Shown piece after piece: positions 1 through 12,752 of a stretch of 64,000 bases of DNA. The DNA is from Lucinisca nassula. Taxonomy: Eukaryota; Mollusca; Bivalvia; Lucinida; Lucinidae. A program made the translations under genes and the position numbers. The notes below the pieces were generated by a model. That model was not told where the DNA came from and ran no database searches. It saw only the letters and a list, made by a program, of their open reading frames with translations. Location: the NCBI GenBank assembly GCA_963580285.1, contig OY757012.1:164784652-164848651 (forward strand), read 5' to 3'. Every line of letters begins with the position of its first letter. Position 1 is the first letter of the stretch.

Positions 1-1725
1 GCTGTCACCACAGGTAGTAATGCTATCACATGAGTACACAGGTTTTTGCTTTCATTGATTGCAGTTTAATGGCCCAGTCAACACTATGTATTTTTTGAGC
101 TTGTCAGTTTCCTGGGCTGTCTTGTACATAAGTGGTTAACCAGTAAAGTGTACATTCTTTCGCCAGAAACTGACAACTGCCCTTCTTGAATCAGCGGAAG
201 GGAAAGAGCGATGATAGAAACGATTTCATGATCATTCTCCACGAAAAAATACTGCCAACCCCGGCAAGTATTGAATCCGCGTACTTCTGATCACCAGTCA
301 GAGGCATCACCGCCGGTAATATGGCTATAACCTCAGTTTTACAGCTACCGCCACAGGTAATATGGTTGTCACCTCAGTTTCGCATTTTACACCTCAGATC
401 ATATGGTTATCACCTGAGTTTCACAAGAAGCAGTATGACTATCATCTGTAATATGCCTGTCACCTCGGTTTGACAGCTGCCACAGGTAATACAGCAATCA
501 AGTCTGTTTCACAGATATTCCCATAGCTTGTTTGGCTATCCCCTTAGCTTGACAGCTATCACTACAGGCTATATGGCCATCACCTGAGTAGTATGGTAAT
601 CACCAGAGTTTAACAGCCATCGCCAAAGGTAATATCGCCATCACCTCAGTTTTACAGCTGTCACCATATATTATATAGCAATCGTTTAACTATAGGTAGT
701 ATGGCTATCATTTTAGTTTCACAGCTATCACAAGTAATATGGCTATCACCTGACTTTCTCGGCTTTCCTTCACAAAAGTTAGATTGCTATCACCTCAGTT
801 TGACAGTCGTTACCGCAGATAATATAGCAGTCAACTATGATACATACTTGTCAAACAGTTAGTATGGTTATCACCCGAGTTTCAGAGTTATCTCTACAGG
901 TAACAACGATATCCCCTCAGGTTATATTGCTATCATCTGGGTTCCATAGCTATAAAAGTATGTAATATGGCTATCACCTCCATTTCACAGCTGTCACCTC
1001 AGGAAATATGGCTATCACTTGAGCTTCACAACAAGAAATAGGACTATGACTTGAATTTCGCAGCTATAATCACAAGTAAAACGGTTATGACATCGGCTGA
1101 CAACTGTCACAAGAGGTATTTGCAGAAATCACATCTGTTTTACAACTGTCGCTACAACTAGTATGGTTATCACCTGGCTTCATTGCTATCACAGAAGGTA
1201 ATGTGGCTATAACCTCAATTTTACAGCTACCACCACAGGTAATATGGCTGTCACCTCAGCTTCACATATTTCGCCTGAGTTTCACTATGCTTAGTATAAC
1301 TATCATCTGAATTCCACAACTATCAGTATAGGTAATATGCCTATCGCTTCGGCTTGACATCTGTCACCACCGGTAGTACAGCTGTCACCTCTGTTTCACA
1401 GCTGTTACCAGAGTTAGTATGGCTATACCCATAGTTTCCAGTTATCGCCACAGTTTATATGGCCATTACTTGAGTAACAGTTGCACAAATATGTAATAAA
1501 GCTATCAACTAAGTTTCACAGTCTATCACCTGAATTTCACAACTATCTCCAAAGGTATTATGGCTATCACCTTAATTTGACAGCTGTCAACACAGTCTTT
1601 CACCTACATTTTATAGCTATCACCACAGGTAATATGGCTATCACCACGGGTAGTATGGCTATCATCGCATATCTGCTAACTTGTTGTAAGTTGTTGTTTA
1701 GTGTTTTCTAATGGTCTGATCACCC
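1..1725 (+). repeat. 40-bp minisatellite, block 1
   Basis: Degenerate tandem array. On the minus strand the unit reads as two ~20-bp halves, GTGATAGCCATATTACCTGT and GGTGACAGCTGTGAAACTGA; on the plus strand this appears as the recurring words 'tatggctatcacc' and 'agtttcacagctgtcacca'. Spacing drifts through indels, so no reading frame persists. Interrupted by an S1 SINE near 45-310. The segment 1 to ~1040 is an inverted duplicate of 22966-24710, including the SINE junctions. Confidence 0.9.
45..310 (-). mobile_element. S1 SINE copy, inserted in minisatellite
   Basis: Reverse-strand copy of a ~300-bp SINE-like family seen again at 24458, 42272, 50847, 55086 and 61380. Shared landmarks are the head 'ctgactggtgatcag', the middle 'ctgattcaagaagggcag' and the tail 'gttgactgggccattaaac'. 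The head resembles a tRNA promoter region with a box-B-like word. Both satellite junctions match those of the copy at 24458, so the two are one insertion later copied with its flanks. Confidence 0.8.
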
Positions 1726-1885
1726 CATATGGGGAAGAGAGGGCTGATTGTTCCGTTTCATAAACACTCGTATTTTCTTGTTTTGTGTATGTTTCCTCTT
1801 CCTGTCGTGAGTGGGCTGTGTCTTGTGACTGTGGCGCTCCCTGGGTCTTTCTTTTAAATTTTCACAGCTGTCGCTAAAGATAGTA
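1726..1885. other. Unassigned spacer
   Basis: About 160 bp between the satellite and an RT-A copy. I see no gene. A short satellite-like word ('ttcacagctgtcgc') lies near 1861, so the RT-A copy was probably inserted into decayed satellite. Confidence 0.4.
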
Positions 1886-2652
1886 TTTAGCACCCAATTT
1901 CGTAAAATCATTCTTCGATATAAAAAGATAGGGTACAACATGGATAATATACGACAGACTGCATGCATGGTAGTCAACCCAATCACAGTTGGCAACTTTG
2001 CTTCCCTCTTAATTGCACGCCGGTGGATCAGGCCTCAGATTCTATGACGGTTCCAACGTAAAGGCTTATTAAGAGTTGGAGAGATCTAATTCAAGGTAAT
2101 GTTGGTTGGTGCCTGATGCTCTGTCTCTCGTCGGGCCCATCGGAGTCTAACTGTTGGTTTTCTTTTGCTCCAGCATTTCAGTGGTTTCTTGCTGTCTAGT
2201 CCTCACCGTTGTATCACCTCTGAGGTTCTATGATTATTTGTGTTCACGGAGATGTTGCACTGATGAGTTAGGAGGCCTTCATGCGGACTGAACAAATAAT
2301 TGTCTAAATCGCGACGGAAGTAAGGGCGAGGATTGTGGCCACGTAAAATCGATTTAAGCCCCACCCCCCCACCCCAGTGGAAATCTTTCCACTGACCGTT
2401 CCAAGGCGGTTCTTCTGTGGCGATTTATTTATGTTGTTGTTTGTTACTTACTGTGTGTATCAATTGTGTCTTTTTATTTTGGATGGCCATATGGCCATTT
2501 TGTGGGAAAGTAACTGTCCTTAGGACCTTCCTTTGTTTAGGTTTCCATTATGGTCTGGTCGCTTAATGTTTGTGTTTCTTTCCCTTTGGTGTCTTTGATG
2601 GGTGGAGTAAGTTAATTGTATCGATTCCTGATCTTTGTTTTACTTCTCTTTT
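1886..2652 (+). mobile_element. RT-A retroelement, 5'-truncated 3' end
   Basis: The first ~160 bp encode the last residues of the reverse-transcriptase protein also seen at 46603-47640 (for example RYKKIGYNMD and TACMVVNPITVGNFAS), with a frame break before the stop. About 600 bp of 3' untranslated sequence follow, ending at 'gttttacttct' like the other copies. The copy starts abruptly, as expected for 5' truncation during target-primed reverse transcription. Confidence 0.8.
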
Positions 2653-4904
2653 GCTGTCAACCCAGTTTCACACACAAAACCTATCATCTCAGTTTTCACA
2701 ACTGTCGTAAAAGAAAGGTAAAACAGTAAACACCTCTTATTTACAGCTGTCACCAGAAGTAGTCACAGCTATCACAACAGGTAATATGGCTGCCACTGAG
2801 GTGCACAGCTGTCATCACAGGTTATATAACAATCACCTCAGTTTCACAGATGGCAATATAGGTAGTATGGCTATCACATGATTTTCATAGCAATCAAATC
2901 AGGTAACATGGCCGTCGCCTTAGTTTTACAGCTACTACCACAGATTATATCATTTTTAGCTGAGTTTCTCAGCTTTCTTAATTGATAGTTTGATATTCAC
3001 AGGTAATATGGCTATCACATTACTTTCTCAGCTGTCACCAAAGATGGTATAGATATCAAATCAGACTTACAGCTGTTACCACAAGATATATGGCTATCAT
3101 CTGTGTTTCACATCTGTCGTCCATAGGTAATATAGCAATCACCTGTGTTTCATCATTGTCACCAGAGGTAGTATGGCTATTACTTGAGTTTCACAGCTAT
3201 CACCTCAGCATCACACTTATTACCACAGGTAGTATGGCTATAGATTCAGTTTCACAGACGTCACCACAGGTAATCTCGCTATAATCTGACATTTACAGTT
3301 GTCACCTCGGGTGATATGATATCACCTCGTATTCAAAGCTATCACCACAGGAAAACAGCTTTCACCACATGTAATATAGCATTCACCTGTGTTTCACAAT
3401 TGTCACCACATGTAGAATGGTTATCACCTGGGTTTCAAAGCTACCACCACAGGGAATATAGCTATCACATTAGTTTAACAGCTGGATTTCACATCAGAGT
3501 TACAGCTGTCACCACAGAAATATGTCTATCACCTCATTTTTACAGCTATCGCCAGAGACAGAATAGCAATCACCTGTGTTTCACATTTTTCACCAGAGGT
3601 AGTATGGCTATCACTTGAGTTTCACAGCTATCACCTCAGCATTACATTTATCACCAAATGTAGAATGACTATCGCATCGTTTCACGGCTTTCAACATTGG
3701 TAATATGACTACAATCTGAGTTTTACTTTATCACTGCATGTAAGATGCTATCACCTCGGTGTCACAGCTATCACCATAGGACATCAGTTTCACAGGTGTC
3801 ATCAATGTTATAAAGCAGTGACCTGTGTTTCTCCATTATCGCAACAGGTAGAATGTCCATCATCTGAGTGAGTGGGTGTTTGAGTTATACGTCCCACCAA
3901 CAGCTAAGGTCATACGGAGACGAGACCTCGGTTTAAGACACATCCGAAAGTCTGGAGAAGCCCGGGATCGATCCTGCGATCCCTGGTTTACAAGGCGACT
4001 AGCGTAACCACTTCAACACGGAGGCTTCTATCCATCACTTGAGTCTGACAGCTAACAGCACATATGACATGACAATCACTTCACTTTCAAATCTGTTAGC
4101 ACGATAAATTAAAAATCCTCAGATAATAAGGCTATAACGTGAGTTTCTCAGCTATAACCACAGGTAGCTATCACATCCGTTTTATAGATATCACCACGGG
4201 TAATATGGCTATCCCCTAAGATTTTAAAGTGGTCACCACAGATTATATAGCAGTAATATTAGTTTCACAGCTGTCACCATAGGTGGTATGGCTATCACAT
4301 GGGTTTCGCAGCAAACAAAACAGGTAAAACAGGTAAAATGGCTTTCACATTAGTTTCGCAGCTATCACCATAGCTAATATGGCTATCGTATGGCTTTCAG
4401 AGCTTTCCCTACTGGTAGTATGGCTATCTCCTCGGTTTCGCAGCGGTCACCACAGGTATTATGGCCCTCGTGTGAATTTCACAGCGTTCACCACAGATTA
4501 TATAGCGTGAGTTAAACAGCAATCATAACAGGTTACATGGTTTCACCTCAGTTTAGCTGTCACCACAAATAATATGGCTATCACCTGGGATATACACTAT
4601 AGGAAATATGGCTATGACATTAGTTTCACATTTGTAATCACAGGTAGTGCGGATATCACATCAGACTTGCAGCTGTTGCAACAGGTCTTTTGGCTTTCAC
4701 CCCAGTCTAACAGCTTTCAACACAGGAAGTATAGATACACCTTACTTTTACAGCCTTTCACCAAAGGGCATACGGCTATCACCTCATTTTCACAGCTGTC
4801 CCAACAGGTTATATAGCAAACATCTCTGTTTCACATATGTCACCTGAATTTCTCAGCTATCACCAAAGGTTATATCGCTATCACCTCAGTTTCACAGCTG
4901 GTGG
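2653..4904 (+). repeat. 40-bp minisatellite, block 2
   Basis: Same degenerate unit and orientation as block 1, resuming directly after the RT-A copy. Interrupted by an S2 SINE at about 3871-4030. Short open frames in it differ between neighbouring units and are not coding. Confidence 0.9.
3871..4030 (-). mobile_element. S2 tRNA-derived SINE
   Basis: Read on the minus strand it begins 'agaagcctccgtgttgaag', then a box-A-like word (TGGTTACGCTAGTCGCC) and a box-B-like word (GGATCGATCC), followed by a non-tRNA body. The same head occurs at 55418 and fragments at 6947, 33815 and 34855. The flanks 'tccatcatctgagt' (3855-3868) and 'tccatcacttgagt' (4031-4044) may be a diverged target duplication, though the satellite context makes this ambiguous. 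Confidence 0.8.
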
Positions 4905-5019
4905 TTAAACATTAAAATTGATCTTTAGTTTAACGCTGCAGCATATATACAAGCGAAAGTTACATGACGTCCCTTCCGACGTTATGAAAACTTTTATAAA
5001 ACACAACTGTTAGCTGGGT
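4905..5019. other. Unassigned insertion
   Basis: About 115 bp of non-satellite sequence inside the array. No coding potential or terminal repeats seen. Confidence 0.4.
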
Positions 5020-5051
5020 ATCACCACAATTTCACAGCTGTCACCACAAAA

Positions 5052-5296
5052 CAGAAGTGAAGGCAATCATCAGGAATCGATACAATTATCTCACACCTCC
5101 CATCCAAGACACCAAAGAGAAAGAAACATAATCATAAAAGAACTTCACCACAATAAAAACGCCACAATCAGAAAGCCCAACGGGCAATTACTTTACCACA
5201 AAATGACTGTCCAAAATAAAAAGATACTGTAACAATAATAAACCACAACAGAAGAATCGCCTTGGAACGGTCAGTATTTTAACTGGAGGGTGAAAT
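5052..5296 (-). mobile_element. RT-A 3' fragment, inverted
   Basis: Reverse complement of the RT-A tail ('tgatcaggaatcgatac' and 'aacggtcag' landmarks). It abuts a plus-strand RT-A fragment head-to-head at 5297, giving an inverted pair. Confidence 0.75.
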
Positions 5297-5795
5297 CGAG
5301 TCTAACTGTTGGTTTTCTTTTGCTCAGACATTTCAGTGGTTTCTTGCTGTCGAGTCCTCAGCGTTGTTTCATCTCTGTGCTTGTTTGATTATTTGTGTTC
5401 ACGGAAATGTTGCACTGATGAGTTAGGAGGCCTTCATGCGGACTGAACAAACTATTTGTCTTAATCGCGACGGAAGTAATGGCGAGGATTGTAGCCACGT
5501 AAAATTGATTTAAGCCCCCCAGTGGAATTCGTTTCTGCTGACCGTTCCAAGGTGGTTCTTCTGTCGTGGTTTATTTTTATTATGGTTTGTCTTTGGGTGT
5601 TTGTGTCGCTTATGTTTTATTTTGGATAGCCTATTGGTCATTTTGTGGGAAAGTAACTGTCCTTTTGGCTTTCCGCTGTTGGTGTTTCCATTAGGGTCTG
5701 TTGTTTCATGTGTGTTTATCTTTCTCTTTGGTGTCTCTTGTTGGAGCTGTGGGTTGATTGGGTCAATTCCTGATCATTGCCTCCACTTCTATTTT
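5297..5795 (+). mobile_element. RT-A 3' fragment
   Basis: Begins at 'gagtctaactgttggttttc' and runs to the tail subtype 'tgatcattgcctccacttct', differing from the 'tgatctttgttttacttct' tail at 2652. Ends where satellite resumes. An open frame crossing 5601-6053 is a by-product of the repeat and not a gene. Confidence 0.75.
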
Positions 5796-5952
5796 ACATG
5801 GCTATCGAATGTTTTGCAGCTGTTTTTTCATGAATTATGGTTATCAACACAGTTTACTAAATATCACCACAGGTTATATGCCTATGTACAGTTTCACAGC
5901 TATCACCACATACTATGTGGATGCCACTACAATTTCGCAGCTATTGATTGGT

Positions 5953-6225
5953 TATGTTGGGGTTTAACGACATGTCAACCCTTGTGGGTCATTTTGTGTC
6001 GTCTCCCAGATAAAAAGGAGAAAAGAGAAAGAAGAAGTAGAGGAGGTGAATGAGAGTGGGCAGAGACAGCGCTAAATAAATGAAAGTGAAGAAATAGAAG
6101 AAATACCAACGTTACCTTCTATCCTTAATTGCTGCTAGGCCAGCAAGCATTGCCTAACTGTAAGCCAATATCAGTTGGCGCCCAGTTGATGCAACACCTT
6201 CGCCTCACCCAACCCCCCCCCCCTA
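5953..6225. other. Unassigned insertion
   Basis: About 270 bp of non-satellite sequence including an A/G-rich stretch (6010-6060) and a C9 run near 6216. No gene, terminal repeats or known family seen. Confidence 0.4.
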
Positions 6226-6533
6226 TTTTGCAGCTATATGTAATCTGTCACGACAAGTTATGTGGCAAACACTTACTTCACAGCTGCCACCACAAGATAT
6301 TTGGCTATAACACGACATGTTTACTTTACTATCACTACTATGTCCAGCGGTCACCTTAAGAGATATGGCTATTATAACAGTTTCGAGGCAGTCACATCGG
6401 GAATATGAAATTAACTCGATTACAAAACTGTTTAATGTTATCATCACAGCTTTACAGCACAATCTCAGGTTAAAAATACCATAATTTCTAATCTGTCACT
6501 ACATGTTATATTACTATCACTGCAGTTTCTCAT

Positions 6534-6838
6534 TCGCCCCCGCCCATAGGGGCTTGAAGAAATATATGGGCTGCATGATGCTTCCACGCAGAGCTGAATC
6601 CGGCCCGCGCACTAGTACCGGTAAACCGCTAAGAGGATCTAAGCCTGTCCAGGAACCGCGGTGCGAGGCGGGACCGCCCATGCTAATAAACCCTATTGGT
6701 TTCATTGGGCGACAGGGCTTGAGATGTCATTTCATCTCAATGTCGGGTAAAAGTCCCACAAAATTGGAAGCAACGTCTCCAAAATGACCTTTACAGTGTT
6801 GACGGGGACGTTAAACCTCAAATCAATCAATCAATCAA
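6534..6838 (+). mobile_element. S3 SINE with 13-bp target-site duplication
   Basis: A ~305-bp element from 'cgcccccgcccatagggg' to an (AATC)n tail, flanked by the identical 13-mer TGCAGTTTCTCAT at 6521-6533 and 6839-6851. A near-identical copy lies at 44626-44923. The 3' region 'aatgacctttacagtgttga' resembles the S1 tail. Perfect flanking duplication indicates insertion by target-primed reverse transcription and, with the low divergence, a fairly recent event. Confidence 0.9.
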
Positions 6839-6946
6839 TGCAGTTTCTCATATGCAACCACATTTTATATGACTTTCGCAACACATTCACTACTATCACC
6901 ATACACTAAATATCTATTACCACAGCTTCATAACTGTCTCCACATA

Positions 6947-6991
6947 ATGTAGTGGTTTTGCTACTCGTCTCATAAACCAGGGATCGCAGCT
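6947..6991 (+). mobile_element. S2 SINE head fragment
   Basis: Contains 'tgtagtggttttgctactcg' and 'aaaccagggatcgcag', the box-A half of the S2 head. The box-B half and body are missing. Confidence 0.65.
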
Positions 6992-7666
6992 TATAAACGT
7001 GTCGCCACCGTTTCAGTTGTCGCCATATCAACATAGGCTATATAGCTATTTACACAGTTTCAGCGCTGTCACCACTGGTTATTTTGATAATCAGCACAGT
7101 TTCCATGACTATCACCACAGGTCACATGTGTAATAAAACTTTCACAACAGTTTCACGGCTATAACCATAGGTAATAAATAACGACACTATCACAGCGCTC
7201 ACGACAGATTACATGGCTATTACAGCAGCTTCACGGTTATCCCCGACGCTATATTGCTATGTTTTGCTCTTTCACCACCCGTTATATGGTTATCACGCCA
7301 ATATCACAGCTAAAATCAAACGGTTATTTAGATTTAAACACAGTCTCATACGTGGCTTTCGCCACAGTTTAACAACTATCAGCACATGTTTATTAGGTTT
7401 CAGCACCTTTTTACAGCAGCTGTCACCATTGGGCTATTTAAATTTCATTACACTTGCACCTTTACCATAGGTTGCGTCGCTATAACCACAAATTCGAAGC
7501 TATGACCACAGGTTATATGGATTTCAGCACAGCTTCACAGCTGCCACCGAGGGTTGTGTGGCTATCACCGCAGTTTTACAGATATCACCACATGTAATTT
7601 AGATTTTAGCACAATTTCACAGCTGACATCACAGTTTCACAGTTATCACCGCAAAATATATAGATT

Positions 7667-7750
7667 TGTTTGTGTTTCTTTCCCTTTGGTGTCTCTAATG
7701 GGAGCTGTGAGTTAATTGCATCGATTCCTGGTCAATGCCTTCACTTCTAT
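7667..7750 (+). mobile_element. RT-A 3' terminal fragment
   Basis: Only the last ~84 bp of RT-A are present ('gtttctttccctttggtgtc' to 'ttcacttctat'), an extreme 5' truncation inside the satellite. Confidence 0.75.
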
Positions 7751-8970
7751 TGAGCACATTTACATGGATGTCGCAGCCCATAAAGTTTATTTGGCTATCA
7801 CCACAGTTTCATAGCTGTCGACGTAGGTTACGTTGGTATCACCACAGTGTTACAGCTATCACTACATATTATTTAGAATTCATCATAGTTTGACAGCTGT
7901 CACTATTGGTAATGTGATAATCCCTGCAGTACCACGGTTCATTAAGGTTTTAGCACAGTTCCAAAGCTGACATCACAGGTTACATGGCCATCATCACAGT
8001 TTCACAGATATCACCACAGAATTTAAAGATTTCAGCACAGTTTCACAGCTGACACCAAAAGCTTTTATAGATTTCAGCACAGTTTCAGAGCTTTTACCAA
8101 AGGTAACGTAATAATCAGCACAGAGCAAAGCTTTCCTCACACGTTGTTGAGTTTTTAGCTCAGATTCATAGCTGTCATAACACGTTACGTGGGTGTCATC
8201 ACCGTTTAACAGCTATGACTACAGATTATATAGGTTTTAGCAGCACAATTTCACAGCTGTCACCATCGGTCACATGGCTATCACCACAATTCCACAGTTT
8301 TCACCACAGATTATATAGATTTCAGCAGTTTCATAGCTGTCACGTGTGCACAGGTAATGTGTATATCGCCAAAGCTTCACAGCTATTACCACGGGTTATT
8401 TATAGATTTCAGCGCAGTTCATAGCTGTCACTTCACGTTACGTGGCTATCACCACAGTTTAACAGCTATCACCATAGGTTATCTCGATTTCAGCACAGTT
8501 TAACGTCATCATCACAGGTTATTTGGATTTCAGAACAGCTTCACGGTAGTCACCACAGGTTACGTGGCTATCGCGGCAGTTTTACAGCTTTCACCACAGG
8601 TAATTTATATTTCAGCACAGTTTCACAGCCCCCACCACAAATAATTTTGGTTTCAGCACACTTTCACAGCTGTCACCACTCGCAAAGGTTATTTGGCTAT
8701 AACAATAGTTTCACAGCTGTTGTCGCCATAGATTACATGACTTTTACGACAGGGTCATAGCTATCACCACAGGTAAATTATATTTCAGCACAGATTCACA
8801 GCTGTAATCACCTCATAGTTTCACAGCTCCCATCATAGATAATATAGATTTCAGCACACTTTCACAGCTTTCGCAACTCTCAAAGTTTATTTGGCTATAA
8901 CTATAGTTTCACAACTGTTGTCGCCACATATTATATGTTTTTTACGACAGTGTCACAGCTATCACCACAG

Positions 8971-9888
8971 TGAAGAGCTTATTAGAGGATAGCACCAAAC
9001 CCCTCTATTAACTACATATGGACAGTTGTTTCCGTGGATTTGTATCTGCTTGTTTAAAAGGCAGCCAGTTTCTGCCAAGGGCCATAAGTGTCAGATGCTG
9101 AAACCACAAAGTGTTTTATTACCCAGTAATCTGGAGTTTATATCACAGCCAGTGAATCAGACAATGTATTTGAAATGTATTGATGATCAATTTATTTAAA
9201 AGTGCTTTAGTGTTATGCAGTTAATGGTCAGTTCTTCATTTATATGTATGTGTTGTTTTTTCAAGGAATGAATCGTATTTTATTAAATGCACTGGCGGTA
9301 AGTTTTTACCTGATGCGACTTCAGTTTGAAGTAAACATTGACATAGATAAGAGGGTAATTGATTATACGATTAAAGGATAATTAATTAAAGGATAATTTT
9401 CTCCATACTTGGATATTCGTTATAATCGCGAAGGCGATTCTAAAGAGTGCATGGGAAGCAAGGACAATAATTATTATCCCTTTCAACAAATACTCAATGG
9501 AAAAAGGAAAATGTCCCTTGTAGGGACAATGTTCCAGATAAGGCCGGTTGCTTTGATTAATTTTCAAAATGTTTTTACTCCTTAAGTTTTTTTTTTTGTT
9601 GCTGTATTTTTTGTGCCAAGACATTTCAACTTTTCCTTTAATTTTGACGACATCCTTAGCTATCAACAAGAATAAAGACTGTGTAGATTCAAGAAAGGAT
9701 AGCCTATCTGCATCTCGGTTTCAAATGTTAAAGCTCGTTAACAGAAATATGACTTCTGACATTAAAGTCTCACCACAATGTTATGATTACTAAAGATCAG
9801 ATTTGAACTTTTCTGTTTGAACCTAACCAATCAGATCAGTTTTCCGGAAATGGCAGGCTGAAGAGTTAACAGCTCTAGTATTATGTGC
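8971..9888. other. Unassigned 0.9-kb insertion in satellite
   Basis: AT-rich unique-looking sequence splitting the satellite. The longest open frames (about 95 and 74 codons) have no recognisable motifs. Similar words 'tgaagagcttatta' and 'tgaagagttaacag' lie near the two ends, too weak to call terminal repeats. Confidence 0.5.
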
Positions 9889-10269
9889 CACTTGCCACAT
9901 GTTATTTAGATTTCTGCATAGTTTCACAGCTGTCACCACAGGCAACATAATAATCACTGCAGTTTCACAGCTGTCACCACAGGTTTAGTTTCAAGCATAG
10001 TTCCATAGCTGTCATCACAGGGTACGGGTCATCACCACATTTTCACAGCTATCACCACATATTTTGGAGATTACAGCACAGTTTCACAACTGTCATCGCA
10101 GATTACGTGGCTATCACACCAGCTGCAGAGCTATAACCACAGTTTCCCATCTATCACCACAGGTTATCTAGATTTCAGTACAGTTTCACAGCTCTAACGC
10201 CAGGTTATTTAGCACAGATCACAGCTGTCACCACTGATTACGTGACCATCGCCAGTTTCACAGTTTTTA

Positions 10270-10663
10270 TTACAATATTTCAGAATCCTGATGCGATAAT
10301 TGGTCGAAACTAGAAAGTTTGGCCATAACGTGTACTTTCCATGCTTTTCAGTTCTGTTGTTTTGCTCTTCCAAATGATAAACCTTTCATAAAACATATTT
10401 GATGTGACTATAGCAGGCGTTAAGGGAGTGTGTGGCCGTCGTAAAATGTCTCCCCGTCTTTCGTCATAATGTAGTTTATATTTTCTTGTCCTTCGGGATC
10501 ATTGGTGTATTGTGGAATTTTGAAAATATTTCAGGGCCACTGATGAGGCCTTATTGGCCGAAACTAGCTGCTCTGGCCAAGTCACCTTTTGCGCTTCATG
10601 CTTTTCGGATTTATTGTTTATTCCTTGCTTTCAAAGGATAACTCTTTTATAGAACATATTTCA
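10270..10663 (+). repeat. R2 core copy 1, preceded by a partial core
   Basis: Full core from 'gatgtgactatagcaggcg' to 'tatagaacatatttcaca'. A truncated second copy ('gatgcgataattggtcgaaa' to 'cctttcataaaacatatt') lies directly upstream, giving a partial tandem dimer. The short open frame in it is shared by other copies only as a by-product of repeat identity. Confidence 0.8.
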
Positions 10664-11409
10664 CAGTAGGTTATTTTGAATTCAACAGTTCCACAGCCGT
10701 CACCATAGGCTACATGACTAGCACCACAGTTTCACAGCTATCACCACAGGTTATTTATAATTCAGCATCGTTTCATAGCTGCGATCATAGGTCAAATTGC
10801 CATCACCGATGTTTCACAGATATCACCACAGGTTATTTAGTCTTCAGTATAGTTTTATAGCTGTCCCAACAGAAAACTCGCAGTCACAACAGGCAACTCG
10901 GCATCACAAGAGTTTCACAGCTTTCACAATATGTTATTTTGATTTCAGCACTGTTTCACAGCTTCACAACAAATAACATAGTTGTCACCACAGTTTCACA
11001 GCTGTCACTATAAATTATACAGATTTCAGTATATGTTCACAGCTGTAACACAGATACTTGGCTCTCAACAAACTTTCGCAGGTATCACCACAGGTTATTC
11101 CGATTTTATCACAGTTTTACATCTGTCACCACAGGTTATGTGGTTTTCACCACAGTTTCGCAGGTATCACCATAGGTTATTCAGAATTCAGCACAGTTTC
11201 ACATCTGTCACCACAGGTTATGTGGTTGTGCTGTCACCACATATTACCTGGCTATCGCAACAGCTGCAGAGCTAAAACCACAATTTCCCACCTATCACCA
11301 CAGGTGATTTAGATTTCTGTAGAGTTTCACAACTCTTACACTAGGTTATTTAGCACAGATCACAGCTGTCACCAGGGGTTACGTGACCATCGCCAGTATC
11401 ACAGTTTTT

Positions 11410-11745
11410 ATATAATATTTCTGAGTCCTGATGTGATAATTGGTCGAAACTAGAAAGTTTGACCAAAACATTTACACTCCATGCTTTGCAGTTCGAATGT
11501 TACTATAGCTGGCGTTAATGGAGTGTGTGGCGGCCGTAAATTGTCTCCCCACCTTTCGTCATAATGTAGTTTTATCTTTTCTTGTCCTTCGGGATCATTG
11601 GTTTATTGTGGAATTTTGAAAATATTTCAGGCCTTATTGACCAAAAATAGCTGCTCTGGCCCAGTAAACGTTTGTACTCAAAGCTTTTCGGGTCTATTAT
11701 TTATGCCTTGCTACCAAAGGATAACTCTTATAGAACATACTATTT
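11410..11745 (+). repeat. R2 core copy 2, preceded by a partial core
   Basis: Same partial-dimer layout as copy 1; the full core has small deletions around 11630 ('cagggccactgatgagg' lost). Confidence 0.75.
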
Positions 11746-12369
11746 TGAATTCAGCAGTTTCACAGCTGTCACCATAGGGTACGTGACTATCACCACAGTT
11801 TCACAGCTATGACCACTGGTTATTTATAATTTAGCACTGTTTCACAGCTGTCACCATAGTGTAAAATAGCCATCACCGCTGTTTCATAGATATCACCACA
11901 GGTCATTTAGTTTTCAGTATAGTTTTTTAGCTGCCACGACAGACAACTCGGCATCACAACAGGTAACTCGGCATAACCACAGTTTCACAGCTTTCTCAAT
12001 ATGTTATTTTGATTTCAGCACAGTTTCACAGCTTCACAACAAATAACATAGCTGTCACCACAGTTTCACAGCTGTCACCATAAATTATACAGATTTCCGT
12101 AGATTTACACAGCTGTCACACAGATACTTGGCTATCACCAAACTTTCGCAGGTATCACCACAGGTTATTCCGATTTCATCACAGTTTCATCTGTCTCCAC
12201 AGGTTATGCGATTATCACTACAGTTTGCCATCAATTACTACAGGCTTTTAGATTTTAGTGCAGTTTCACAGCTGTCGCCCATGTTATTTAGATTTTAGTA
12301 CAGGTCACATCTGTCACCACTGGTTGCCTGGCCATCGCAACAGTTTCACTGTTTGTTTTACTATATAAG

Positions 12370-12752
12370 GATCATGATGAGGCTCATTGGACGAAACTAG
12401 TTAGTTTGGCCCAAGAAAACTTGTATCCTCCATGCTTTTCAGCTCTGTTGTATATTCCTTGCTTCCAAATGATAAGCCTTTCATAGAACATATTTGCTGT
12501 GACTATAGCTAGCGTTAATGGAGTGTATGGCGGCCGTAAACTGTCTCCCCGCCTTTCGTCACAATGTAGTTTATATTTTCTTGTCCTTCGGGATCATTGG
12601 TGGAATTTTGAAAATATTTCAGGGCCACTGATGAGACCTATTTGGCCGAAACTAGCTGCTCTGGCTCAGAAAACTTGTGCACTCCATGCTTTACGGATCT
12701 GTTGTTTATTCCTTGCTTCCAAAGGATAACTCTTTTATGGAACATATATCAC
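12370..12752 (+). repeat. R2 core copy 3 (type A)
   Basis: Type-A core with the upstream partial core at 12370-12490. Confidence 0.8.

Larger units (their letters stand above)
5796..8970 (+). repeat. 40-bp minisatellite, block 3
   Basis: More diverged satellite than blocks 1 and 2; from ~7500 onward the recurring words are 'agatttcagcacagtttcac' and 'agctgtcaccacagg', the local form that continues into the higher-order array after 9889. Interrupted by 5953-6225, an S3 SINE, an S2 fragment and an RT-A fragment. Confidence 0.85.

Noticed and set aside
8971..9888. Autonomous transposon filling the 0.9-kb gap in satellite
   Set aside because: No transposase or RT motif and no convincing terminal repeats or target duplication.
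12499..12729. A ~76-residue frame repeated in many higher-order units (10432, 12499, 13341, 15122, 16796 and others)
   Set aside because: It coincides with the R2 core, differs by frameshifts and stops between copies, and is not present in the less decayed R2 copy at 54172; repeat identity explains its recurrence.
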